From contig AJFK01000085.1 in assembly GCA_000467715.1 (NCBI GenBank), forward strand, positions 23,332 to 87,331: a stretch of 64,000 nucleotides of DNA, read 5' to 3'. The translations under genes and the position numbers were made by a program. The stretch comes from Hysterium pulicare CBS 123377 (lineage: Eukaryota; Ascomycota; Dothideomycetes; Hysteriales; Hysteriaceae). Each line of letters opens with the position of its first letter. Position 1 is the first letter of the stretch. Of the stretch, positions 33,959 to 43,462 are shown in pieces. The notes beneath the pieces are model-generated. The model did not search any database, was not told the origin of the DNA, and worked only from the letters and a program-made list of their open reading frames with translations.

Positions 33959-35497
33959 ATGATCCTACGCCCTTCACTATCACGTCCGGTTACTGTTCAG
34001 GATGCAAACAGCGTATGCTCACAATGCTGGAGGAGATTGGCCCGCCAGACGGTTCCTTCGCCGAAGTCCTTTTCGGCAACGTTTAGGCCGAGAGATGCTG
34101 TAGCTACCACGAGGAGCAGAAATCACTTCACCAAAGACTATTTCTGGGCCAATGGCTTCCTTACAAGTGCATTCAAGCAGTCCGATCGAAGGCCTAAACG
34201 ACTGTTACAGAGCTCAACGGCCAGCCCCAGGGAAACAACAGCTACAGCTACCAATGCCTCAATTGGAGACGCTACAACCGATTCTACTATTCCAATACCT
34301 GAAGAACTTCCGCACAGACGAAGGAAACGCTTAAAGGAGCAAGAATCTGAGAAAACAGAAACCGACTATCCTATCCCTCCAGATGCCTCATCCAGGCTGA
34401 CCACCCTCTCCTCGAAACTCCCCGATCATTCCATCCGACGACGCCTTACAACATATCTCTCGCTCGCAAAGCCACGACTCAGCTTTCTCATTGTCCTAAC
34501 AACGACCAGCGCCTACTCCCTATATCCAGTGCATTCTCTACTTGATTCCACAGCCATGGGCGCTCCTTCGCTCTCTACGTTGACTCTACTCTTCCTCACA
34601 AGCGGAACGGCACTGTGCTGTTCATCCGCCAATGCTCTCAATATGCTCTTTGAACCCGCTCATGATGCCAAAATGAGTCGAACGCGCAATCGCCCGCTTG
34701 TCCGCAAGCTCATTAGTCCTACGGGAGCTCTCATCTTTGCAGTTATCTGTGGAGCTGCCGGCACAATGGCCTTATACTATGGCGTCAATCCTGCGACGGC
34801 CTTTCTCGGCGCATTGAACATCGGCCTATACGCAGGCTTATATACTCCTCTGAAGCGTATCTCGGTCATAAATACTTGGGTGGGAGCAGTAGTCGGCGGT
34901 ATTCCACCACTGATGGGTTGGACAGCGGCAGCTGGGCAGTGCAATTCTGCAGCAACATGGCAGCAATTGCTTTTTGGTGATGGCTCTGCAGGAGGGTGGC
35001 TACTTGCAGCACTTCTCTTTGCGTGGCAGTTTCCTCACTTCAACTCGCTAAGTTGGGCTATCCGAGATGAATATAAGCACGCCGGATATCGGATGCTGTG
35101 TTGGGTAAATCCTGCCCATAACGGTCGTGTAGCCTTGCGTTATGCGATCCTTATGTTCCCGGTTTGTCTCGGACTAGCTTACGTCGGCGTCACAGATTGG
35201 AGCTTTTTTGCCACGAGCAGTGTTGTCAACGGTTGGATGGTGTGGAAAGCTGTTCAATTCTGGCGCGAGAAAGGACACAAAGGCACAGCAAGAGGGCTAT
35301 TCTGGGCCAGTGTATGGCATTTGCCGATCGTATTGGTCCTTGCAATGGCACAGAAGAATGGGTTGTGGGATAGAATTTGGGCAAGCTTGTTCGGCCTTAC
35401 AGAGCCAGACGATCTGATCTACGAGGAAGAAGAGGAAGACTTTGATGAACGTTCTGAGAAATCTGATGTGTTGGCTAGGAGTGAAGAGGCTTCGTGA
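33959..35497 (+). CDS. COX10: Protoheme IX farnesyltransferase (heme O synthase), mitochondrial
   Basis: Single exon, 512 aa. The first ~150 residues are Ser/Arg-rich and acid-poor at the start (MILRPSLSRPVTVQD), fitting a mitochondrial targeting region. The UbiA-type membrane domain begins at LTTYLSLAKPRLSFLIVLTT, with the prenyl diphosphate-binding block NALNMLFEPAHDAKMSRTRN, the second conserved region GLYTPLKRISVINTWVGAVV and WQFPHFNSLSW, and about eight hydrophobic segments. It converts heme B to heme O for cytochrome c oxidase in the inner membrane. The C-terminus is an acidic tail (EEEEEDFDERSEKSD). Confidence 0.95.
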   Translation: MILRPSLSRPVTVQDANSVCSQCWRRLARQTVPSPKSFSATFRPRDAVATTRSRNHFTKDYFWANGFLTSAFKQSDRRPKRLLQSSTASPRETTATATNASIGDATTDSTIPIPEELPHRRRKRLKEQESEKTETDYPIPPDASSRLTTLSSKLPDHSIRRRLTTYLSLAKPRLSFLIVLTTTSAYSLYPVHSLLDSTAMGAPSLSTLTLLFLTSGTALCCSSANALNMLFEPAHDAKMSRTRNRPLVRKLISPTGALIFAVICGAAGTMALYYGVNPATAFLGALNIGLYAGLYTPLKRISVINTWVGAVVGGIPPLMGWTAAAGQCNSAATWQQLLFGDGSAGGWLLAALLFAWQFPHFNSLSWAIRDEYKHAGYRMLCWVNPAHNGRVALRYAILMFPVCLGLAYVGVTDWSFFATSSVVNGWMVWKAVQFWREKGHKGTARGLFWASVWHLPIVLVLAMAQKNGLWDRIWASLFGLTEPDDLIYEEEEEDFDERSEKSDVLARSEEAS

Positions 35498-35879
35498 TCG
35501 CCGCAGCTGCACAATGCTTGAACGATTGTAAGTCTTTGCGGTTCCTACTTCGTGCAAAACGCCACGAGGGAGAATTCCTGGTCGTCGGATCTAGAACTGA
35601 CGATCCCCTGTAGGTACATGTACCTGTAGTAATACATCTGTATCATATGTCATCAACATGAGTCTAGACAGCATCAAGAGCGTCGCATGCAAAATACAAC
35701 TCGCAATCCGAGACAAGACCAACATTCAAAGTCCTAATGCATGTTTCTGTACTACTACGTCACTTATCTTTCTCCATTTTTCAAATCGTTTATGGGAGTC
35801 GTGGTGTGTATCCAATAAGGCGTTGCGGAGACGTTCAAGTTTCATCCCGTTTCGGCCCAAGCTTTAAGATTCCAAGGCG
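35498..35879. other. COX10 3' flank
   Basis: Ordinary-composition sequence downstream of COX10 before the AT-rich decayed region. No gene supported. Confidence 0.4.
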
Positions 35880-36183
35880 GCAGGCCGCAGTGCGGTAAGC
35901 AATTAAATTATCTAATTCTAATAACCTTTAACTACGCATCTAGTTTATCTATAGCCTCATCTAATAGCGTTCTTATAGCTCCTTATCTATTCTATACCTC
36001 TATTATAATTTAATTTAGTTATGCAACTTATTTATATAATAAGCTTAAAAAAGAGCTAAATTAGCTATATCTTTATTAATTTTAAAGATCTACTTTTTCT
36101 ATATATTATAGTAATAACCTCTCCTCTCTTAATATCTACATTAAACTAATTAGTATAGGTTAATTTAGTTAGCGTTAATATAG
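35880..36183. repeat. AT-rich decayed repeat, left part
   Basis: Composition changes sharply to AT with very frequent TAG/CTA, TTA and TATA words and almost no CpG, as in DNA degraded by RIP. It ends at the TATAG target duplication of the LTR element. No ORF survives. Its likely continuation is at 37490-37790. Confidence 0.65.
36179..36183. repeat. Target site duplication TATAG (left)
   Basis: The five bases TATAG abut the left LTR and are repeated directly after the right LTR at 37490-37494. Confidence 0.8.
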
Positions 36184-36307
36184 TGTTATAATTTGAAGTG
36201 GTGGTGGTGTAGATTGGTTTATTGTTTAAAGGGTGCGGAAGGCCCCTGAGTGTACCAATCGGGCCGGAACAACTATGTTCCGGTGTGCCAAGCCTAGATT
36301 CGTAACA
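36184..36307 (-). repeat. LTR, copy at lower coordinates
   Basis: 124 bp. Contains the palindrome CCGGAACA-ACTA-TGTTCCGG and, on the minus strand, AATAAA. Differs from the other copy by only a few bases (for example GAAGTGG versus AAGTAG near the start and CCTAGA versus CCCAGA near the end). Confidence 0.85.
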
Positions 36308-37366
36308 TTTGCCCACTACCAAAGAAGACGATTGTACAGCTTCTACGCTGTCTATGAACACTAAATTGATACAAAGGAAAGAAACAATGCTAAGCAATCA
36401 GCATGTTGAGTTTTGTATGGCTGGAGCCATAGAAAGGTTGACTGCCAAGCTAGTGTTGATTAAAACCAGCCGCTGCGCGATTCAGCTCTGCATCGTCGTA
36501 ATGCATCTAGCCTATCTGGCTAGCCTAGCCCATGCACCGTAGGCTTTGTATAGATTCGTCTATACAACGTCCACGCTAAGGCGGCGGCCCTGGGCCTTCT
36601 AGTAGGCCTACTGCTAGAGGGCCAATGCAGGCTCGGGAGCGTCCCAGTGCATCCTATTGTTTTCCACCAACGTCCGTACCAATTGTATGAGGGGGACTAT
36701 GGGCGACGTACGCCAAGAGGTGGAGGGAGAGGGAGAGGGTCGAGAGAGAGGTCGAGAGAGAGGTCGGTTCGAAGCAGGCCGACGAAGAGAGGGCAGCCAG
36801 GGGTTTGTACGCGAGGACCTTGGTAGCCCAATTTGGCAGAGGATTTGTATAGGAACAACGCAACCGTCGTTGCTGCCAGTAAGCTTGGCGCTAGGCCTTC
36901 TTCTTCTCAATCTTCTTGTTGTATACTTCCTATTCTATTGAATTGAAACAGCGGTCAAAACAAGCAATCCGTTTTGAGTACAAACGGCTATACTTCTTAA
37001 CTCGTAGGTAGGAAGGTTGGTGCAGCTGGTAGAGTTGACGCTGCAGGCAGTTGAGCGTTTCGCGCCTAGTTTGGCTATCAAATCTACTCTCTTTGAGCAG
37101 TTCAAGCTCTTTAAACAGCTGTTTGATTGCGCTAGAGAGGTAGTGGCTAGGAAGAATCTTATCGTTGGTAGATTCAAATTTAGTATGCTTGGATTTGGTA
37201 GGGAGAGATTTCACCATTTTGTCGAATTTTAAAGGTTTCGGAACCTGGGGTAGCGACGCAGTAGTTTAAATTAATGGCACCGCGGCAGACGGTTTTGTAG
37301 GTTATTTCATAGTGTTTTTTGAATCAGGAATGATTGGTTTTAGATTGGGTGCTTTCAGCTACTATA

Positions 37367-37489
37367 TGTTATAATTTAAGTAGTGGTGGTGTAGATTGGT
37401 TTATTGTTTAAAGGGTGCGGAAGGCCCCTGAGTGTACCAATCGGGCCGGAACAACTATGTTCCGGTGTGCCAAGCCCAGATTCGTAACA
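37367..37489 (-). repeat. LTR, copy at higher coordinates
   Basis: 123 bp, matching 36184-36307 over its whole length, with the same palindrome. Followed by the TATAG target duplication at 37490-37494. Confidence 0.85.
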
Positions 37490-37790
37490 TATAGGTAGGG
37501 CAGCGTTAGTTTTAAACATATTAGTAGAGCATAGAATAATAGGGTTAATTACTTATTACTTACTATAAGAGGTAGTTACTAGGAAAAAGAGAACATTTTA
37601 ATAGTATAAGAGAGAGAGAGATTAGCAGCAGTTTAAATATATATTAAAGCCTAATCTATGAATCAGTTAAATTTTATAAAGTATTATAGTAATAATATAA
37701 CTAATAGGGAACTATATTTAAATTAGTAACGTAACGTAGTTTAGGGGTAATAGAAAGGCTTACTACAATTAGGCCAAATTCCAAGGAAAG
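37490..37790. repeat. AT-rich decayed repeat, right part
   Basis: Same TAG/TTA-rich, CpG-poor texture as 35880-36183, starting with the TATAG duplication. It probably is the other half of the decayed sequence into which the LTR element jumped. It fades into normal sequence shortly before the METTL16-type gene. Confidence 0.65.
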
Positions 37791-37810
37791 CATGCAAAGA
37801 ACCGCACATT

Positions 37811-39439
37811 ATGGCTCAACCAAAAATGTTTTTCTACGAGGAAGAGATTAGTTTTGAGGCTCTTGCTAAAGAAGACCCTGATTTTGCTGCAATATATGAA
37901 AAGAACAAAGGGCAAATTGACTTCCAGGATCCTCAAGCGTTGAAGTAGGTTTCTGCGTTTTATACTACTTCGAAGATTTATCCGCCACTATAGCTTTCAT
38001 TTTCTTGCCTATAATGACTTTGTCGTCTCTTTATCAACTGTATCTGTACACTTACGTCATTTTACTACTCGAACCTTTGCGCTTTGTTTTCCTTAAAAGA
38101 GCCTGCGTGTTAATACGAAGCAGGCAATTGACGAAGAGTATCCTGAAGAGAGACTTTAACCTCTTGGTAGAGCTGCCGGATGATAGACTATGTCCTCCTG
38201 TACGGGTTCACCGCGTACTTTCATCCCTCCGCCAGTGACGACATGCTAACGCTCGACAGGTTCCAGTACGCTGGAACTACGTCCAATGGATCCAATCTCT
38301 AATCGACACCACCAATCCAAACTACTCCGAAACCCCAGACCCCAATCGCCATATCACCGGCTTAGACATGTATGGCTGTCTTCCTTGACCCATCTCTCAA
38401 ATCAGGCTTCTAATGCTTCTCTAGCGGTACCGGAGCCTCGGCTATCTACCCCATCCTAACCCTCAGCACACGCCCTACCTGGTCGATGTGTGCTACAGAG
38501 GTCGACCCCTCAAACGCCGCCTCCGCCCTCAGAAACATAAATCTCAACTCCCTTCATTCTCGCTGCTCCGTCATCCAACACACTGTTTCTAACATGTTAA
38601 TCCCACCTTTCGAAATGCTAGGAATCGACCACCTGGACTTCACAATATGCAACCCCCCGTTCTTCGCCTCCATACAAGAAATGCACGAAAGCTTATCCGG
38701 CTCCGGGAAGCGTCGAAAGCCCAGCGCCGTATGTACAGGCGCAGAGATAGAAATGGTGTGTCCAGGCGGAGACCTCGGTTTCGTGCTCCGACTCGTCGAA
38801 GAGAGCTTGGCTCTCCGAGAAAAGGTGAGATGGTATAGCAGCATGTTCGGCAAGCTTAGCAGCTGCCGGGCCGTAGTGGAAAAGCTAAAAGAGGTTGGGA
38901 TCAAAAACTGGGCGGTGACTTGTTTGTGGGCGGGAGGCAAGACCAGACGGTGGGCTGTTGCTTGGAGTTTCGGGGATTGGAGACCGAGGAATGATGTTGT
39001 CCGGCATGGACTTCTTCCGCTTGACATCCTGCCTTTTCCGACGGACTTCCATATTTCCTTGGAGGGGAAACAGGATATCGGTGTAGTTGCAGATACTATG
39101 GATAGGCATATGGAGGCTTTGGAAATCCGATGGCTCTACAAGCCCAAATTACGTACAGGTATCGGCTTGACATCTCAGAATGTTTGGAGTAGGGCTTATC
39201 GGCGCCAGCAGAAGAGAAAGGATGATGAACGGGTGGCTGGAAATAATGATGAGAATGATGAGGATTGTGAAGAGAACGAAAATGAGGTTGTGGCGCTTGG
39301 ATTCAAGATTCGGGTTTTGGAGGACGGAGATCCCTTCCACCCGGTGAAAGAAGTCAGTGTAAGATGGTTGAGGGGTACGGACCAAGTGCTTTGGGAAAGC
39401 TTTTGTGGAATGTTGAAGAGGGTTGTTGATGGGGCTTGA
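37811..39439 (+). CDS. METTL16-type RNA N6-adenine methyltransferase
   Basis: Exons 37811-37944, 38121-38199, 38260-38369 and 38425-39439 (introns 176, 60 and 55 nt); 445 aa. Start MAQPKMFFYEEEISFEALA. Diagnostic blocks: LTKSILKRDFNLLVELPDDR, LCPPVPVRWNYVQWIQSL, the SAM-binding GLDIGTGASAIYPIL, and the catalytic CNPPFFAS (NPPF, about residues 182-186). METTL16 and its fission yeast relative methylate U6 snRNA in the ACAGA-box region, affecting 5' splice-site choice. No vertebrate-type C-terminal regulatory domain is seen; the C-terminus is acidic instead (NDENDEDCEENENE). The first intron ends at GAAG, an acceptor chosen by homology and frame. Confidence 0.92.
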
Positions 39440-39816
39440 TCCGCAGCTTAGCATGAGGTCGAAGATGAGGGTAAAGTAGAGTCTATGCATAACGATACCA
39501 ACCGCTCCGGTGGAGTTGAGTCTAGAGTTGAGGAACTAAGTGATGAGAAGATAGAATATAATACCCTAGAAAAGGGAAGAATTGAGCTACATATGCATGC
39601 CGCCCTTACCTTCTCCAAGCAAACTGAGGCCAAGGTTGAGGAAGAGAAGGATGAAATGCTGGCTACTGCTGTTAAAGAAAACAGATATAAAGACTTGCGA
39701 TACCGAGGGTATTCGAGTAGCAGTCACACCGGCACATTCACAATGCATGGCTTCACCTGTTCGATCAGCCAATCCTTCAAAACTACGTTCTCATACGGAG
39801 GCTTCTTGAGTAACAG
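39440..39816. repeat. Imperfect ~96-bp tandem duplication in the 3' flank
   Basis: The segment around 39720-39793 resembles 39816-39889, the 3' end of the acidic minus-strand ORF: the ORF ends ENGVLKDGLIEQLNPIIVNM.. and the downstream copy would read ENVVLKDWLIEQVKPCIVNV.., each closed by a stop at the same place. The copy therefore sits in the 3' flank. Confidence 0.65.
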
Positions 39817-40374
39817 TTATATCGGCATATTCACAATAATGGGATTCAGTTGTTCGATCAACCCATCTTTCAAAACTCCGTTCTCATCCTCGTCGTCTTC
39901 CTCCTCCTCATACTCATTCGTTTCTTCATACTCATTCCCTTCTTCATATCCGTTCTCTTTCTCGTCATGCTCTGCCTCCATCTCGTCAAGCTCAGGGTGC
40001 CACTTCAAAATAGGCAGCCTCAGTCCACGGCGGTCATAAGGGAAGATGGCTTCCACAGAGCAACTGCGAACGTGTCCACAAAACGAGTCACTCAGAGTGG
40101 CAAAAGTGTCACCATGTAACGGTCCCCTGCCAACCGGTACTTCAGTGGTTGTCCCTTGTGGCTGCATAGTTGAGACGGTCTGTCGACTTAGCAGGCCTAT
40201 AGAGATCTCAATGATAATGTCTTCATCCCCTTGTGGCATTCGATGCTGTCTTTGGAAAGGAAAGTCGGTGGCTTGCAAGGCGTCCACGGTGTCTTCAGGG
40301 TCGAAAAACGTGAATGAGTCTCGATGTTGGACGCGATAGAAGAAAGGTATACTTTCGCTCAATGGGGACCACAT
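39817..40374 (-). CDS. Hypothetical acidic protein
   Basis: A 185-aa frame with a proper ATG (40374). The N-terminal part, MWSPLSESIPFFYRVQHRDS and on to ILKWHPELDEME, looks like ordinary folded protein; it is followed by an Asp/Glu/Tyr run (EEGNEYEETNEYEEEEDDED) and a C-terminal segment whose coding DNA is tandemly duplicated just downstream. I recognise no family. Composition and a sensible start favour a real, perhaps lineage-specific gene, but there is no intron or domain evidence. Confidence 0.45.
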   Translation of the reverse strand: MWSPLSESIPFFYRVQHRDSFTFFDPEDTVDALQATDFPFQRQHRMPQGDEDIIIEISIGLLSRQTVSTMQPQGTTTEVPVGRGPLHGDTFATLSDSFCGHVRSCSVEAIFPYDRRGLRLPILKWHPELDEMEAEHDEKENGYEEGNEYEETNEYEEEEDDEDENGVLKDGLIEQLNPIIVNMPI

Positions 40375-41164
40375 CTTCTAACGAATTGTGTGGTTTGCGG
40401 AGGAATGCCAGGTCTAAATTAATAAGGGATATTTGGACTCGGTCTCGAAGAAATGAGGAAAAGTAGAGAATCGAAGGAATTCACCCACGGCACAACACTC
40501 TCATAGACTGCTGTATGTGCGAGAGTGTGAAGTATGAACGAAGGTGCTTGGCGATATGAAGTGTCGCCCAAAGGCATTGTGTACGCTTACCTATCCGAGT
40601 CACGTCCACATGTGGTACGACTAACGCTGACCACTGCTATCCTTACCAACACAATCAACCCATCTCCTGGATGTAGCATACTCTTCTAACTTCCAAGACC
40701 TCGTGTAATGAATGCTTTTATATTTGGATTAAAAAGCCCCACATTTCAGCAGTGACACTCCAAGCCCACCAGGCGGAATGTGCGAATCTTAGGGGTAGTT
40801 ATTTCAACTTGGCGGAAATGATGTTTGGCGCTTGAGTGGGAGTACTGATGTAATCTAGATATCGATCAGGGGTAAGACCAATGGGAGATGAAGGGTCGAT
40901 GTCATGCTGAAGGTATAGCGGTTCATACGACATCTAGTTCAAACACTCTCAGAACTAATCTAGCCTTACATTGCAGACTCGAGAGGTGAGGATTAATTGA
41001 AGATGAGAAGCTTGTTTACAAATATGTAATACAGAAGTAATTCATCCGTCAAGCGGCATCCCCCAATCCAACCCCTCGTTCAACGACCATACTCCATCCA
41101 ATGCACAATTCCATCGAAATCTCAAATATGATTGTATAAGCCATCAAGCGGAAGCACTTTCGGC
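40375..41164. other. Intergenic region between the acidic ORF and SRV2
   Basis: About 790 bp. It must contain the promoter of the minus-strand acidic ORF and the 3' end of the minus-strand SRV2 transcript. A CACATGTGG-type E-box-like site lies near 40609. No gene seen. Confidence 0.4.
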
Positions 41165-43070
41165 TTATCCGGCGTGTTCAACGATCTCGCTGATCAGTTG
41201 TCCATTCTTAACATAGCTCCTGAACTGCTCCGGAACGGGACTTTCGCTATAGTCGCCTGACTCATCTTCACTTGGCAAGTTAATATTGATGCTCGTTGAT
41301 TTGCTTGTGAAAATCTCAGTCCCAAGCGATTCCTTGCCTAGGTAGATGGATGCGCCGTCTACTTGATCCAGTAGCACGGTCGGCAAGGATCCAAGCACTT
41401 GTAAGGCGAAATTGGGACACTTGATGACATCTACGGAGCTCACTAGGGAATCGATAATGATAGATGTGCGAGAAGAGTTGTCGATGGATATTGCGTTTGC
41501 CTTTCCGTTGACTCGTATTGTTGCGCTCTTGCAGCGGGAAATCAGAATTGAATGCTGCATGGATGCCTCGACTTCAACAATCTCCCCGGGGGAGTCGTAA
41601 TTTTCCTAAAATCAAGTTATTATCTCCCGCATCTCGAAGACGGCATAGACCTCAACAAAACGTACGATAAGCCACTTGTTGCCATCCAATTCCTTCCTAG
41701 GCGGCTTCTTCGTTCGCATGCTCTCAGGCTTCGGTTTCTTCCCTGGTGGTGCAGGGCTCTTACTGCGGCCAATCGAGCCAGTGCTGTCACTTCGATTCGG
41801 TACTGGGGCGTTGGTGCGTAATGAGGGATTCTTGTGTGTCATTTGGCTTGCATCGACTTTCTTCAGACCTGACGTTACAGCTTCCCCGCGATTCAGCTCG
41901 TCAAAGACTGCTCCCATATCCGGACCTTTTGGTTTCGGCGCAGGAGGCATGCCTGGTGGTGGTGGCGGCGGTGGAGGGGGGGGAGGCGGTCCACCGCTAG
42001 ATGGCACGGGAGGCGCTGAAGAAGGCTTGGTACCGATAGAAGAGTTCTTAACTTGCTGTAAAGCCTCCTTGGGGTCAACTCCTTCCTTGTTCCAGGCGAT
42101 ACCGGATGTATGATACTGTTTCGCGTATGCTGACAGAGCTTTCAATAACGTGTAGAAAGCCTGAACCCATTCGACGTTGGTTTTATTGGGCCTGAGTCAA
42201 CAATCAGTTTAGATTCCTCTAAAATAGAAATACGAGGCCCACATACTTGTCTTTATATTCCTTGAGCACTTTGTTCCCATACATCTGAGCGCCGCCAAAC
42301 AGCTCATTAATGTATTCGTTGGGTTTTGGATTTGACTCCACTGTGATCCAGGCCAGTGTTCCGACGCCGTCGGAGACCATTGCGAGAGGATCTTTCAGTT
42401 CGGAGTCTCGGTTTGACTGTCTCACCTCCTCCACCTTCACTATGGCTTGTTGTAGGTCTTTTATTAGATCCATGTAGACCGAGGATGCCATATCCGGTTT
42501 CTTCGACTTTGTGGAGACCAAGAGAAATTGTCGTTGGGCGTTGAAGGCCTCCGAGACGATTTTAGACTGTAGATGAGGCATATCAACATGTTGTTACCTC
42601 AACCGAACATCCAGCATGCCGGACATACCTGACCTTGAACTACATCTCCCAGCTTGCTGCTCAGTTCCAGCCATGCCTTGAGTTCGGTGCTAAGCAGTGT
42701 GTCGAATGCTATAATTGACGGTGGTAATTCTGCTGCAGGTTTTTGGGTCGAGGAAGATGAAGCTGAAGCTGGGGCCGGCGCGGATGATGCTTGAGAAGCA
42801 TCGGTACCATTCGTGGCAGGCTCCAGACCTACAGACGACGAGGCGATATCTTCAAGACGGGAAGTGGCAGCCTCAAGTCTGTTGATAAGGGTTGTAAGCA
42901 CGTTGTCTTGGACTTGCACCGCTTGGGAGACTCGGTAGCTTAGTTTGTCTTCCTCTGATGTCTCGGTCATGGTCGAGTGATGGGTGTGGGACGGTATGAG
43001 GGTATTGGGTAGAGGGGACCAACCGTTTTATAAGGGTCGTCAGATTGTTCATGTTGTTTGCCGCCGCCAT
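41165..43070 (-). CDS. SRV2: Adenylyl cyclase-associated protein (CAP/Srv2)
   Basis: Exons 43070-43024, 42878-42629, 42566-42247, 42191-41666 and 41605-41165 (introns 145, 62, 55 and 60 nt); 527 aa, normal length. The first join gives NNLTTLIKRLEAATSRLEDI, the N-terminal cyclase-binding/oligomerisation motif. Then come the helical folded domain (about 85-240), a proline tract (12 or more P, profilin/SH3 binding), a WH2-like segment, and the C-terminal beta-helix CARP domain (KWLIENYDSPGEIVEVEASM, ISIDNSSRTSIIIDSLVSSV) that binds ADP-actin. CAP recharges actin monomers and links Ras-cAMP signalling in yeasts. A start at 42970 would skip the conserved RLEXAXXRLE block, so 43070 is preferred. 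Confidence 0.95.
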
Positions 43071-43462
43071 TATGATTGCGGGGAAGCTCTGCTGCTCAAA
43101 TGCAAGGGAACGCAGGAAGGTCGCAGCTGTGGTACTCGGACTCGGGTCCTATCAATAACGGAACGCTGCAGCGGGAACACGGTGGAGATGGGCTGCAAAT
43201 GAATAGGAAGAACGAACGCTCGAGGGACAAAACAGGCCAAGGCTTGTGCGAGACTTGGAGGGGATGCGGTGGGAGAAGGACGAACAATCAAGCTGAAGCA
43301 CAATGTCTTGTCGAGCTTCTCTCCTGGCCTGGCCTCGGCGCCCTGCGTCAATGCACTGGCGCCAAGACATGTTGTGCATGTGGCATAGCGTGCACAAAAC
43401 ACATCTACCTTCATGTACGAAGTATACCTTCTTGCTGATTCTTGTCAATCGTGGGAGCCAAA
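43071..43462. promoter_or_regulatory. Divergent promoter, SRV2 / MAK32-like
   Basis: 392 bp between two divergent starts. No distinct element recognised; overlapping short frames are not supported. Confidence 0.45.

Larger units (their letters stand above)
36184..37489 (-). mobile_element. Non-autonomous LTR retroelement (TRIM-like), 1306 bp
   Basis: Two nearly identical terminal direct repeats of 124 and 123 bp (36184-36307 and 37367-37489) begin TGTTATAATT and end TTCGTAACA (TG...CA with TGTTA/TAACA inverted ends), and the element is flanked by TATAG on both sides. The 1059-bp interior is too short for gag-pol and has no protease, reverse transcriptase or integrase motif; the best frame is a minus-strand 95-codon one (36930-37217). 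Minus orientation is favoured by an AATAAA inside the LTR and a purine-rich GGTAGTGGGCAAA directly before the minus-strand 3' LTR; I found no classic tRNA primer site. Near-identical LTRs and normal base composition suggest a recent insertion into older decayed DNA. Confidence 0.85.

Noticed and set aside
36657-36941. 94-codon ORF with Glu/Arg/Gly run inside the LTR element
   Set aside because: Low-complexity, crosses the element interior and has no gag or enzyme motif.
39485-40039. 184-codon plus-strand ORF with Ser/Tyr runs
   Set aside because: Its serine run is the antisense of the Asp/Glu tract in the minus-strand acidic protein; a shadow frame.
42879-43023. Alternative SRV2 start at 42970 (MTETSEEDKLSYRV)
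   Set aside because: It lies within a well-formed 145-nt intron; the spliced form restores the conserved LTTLIKRLEAATSRLEDIA motif.
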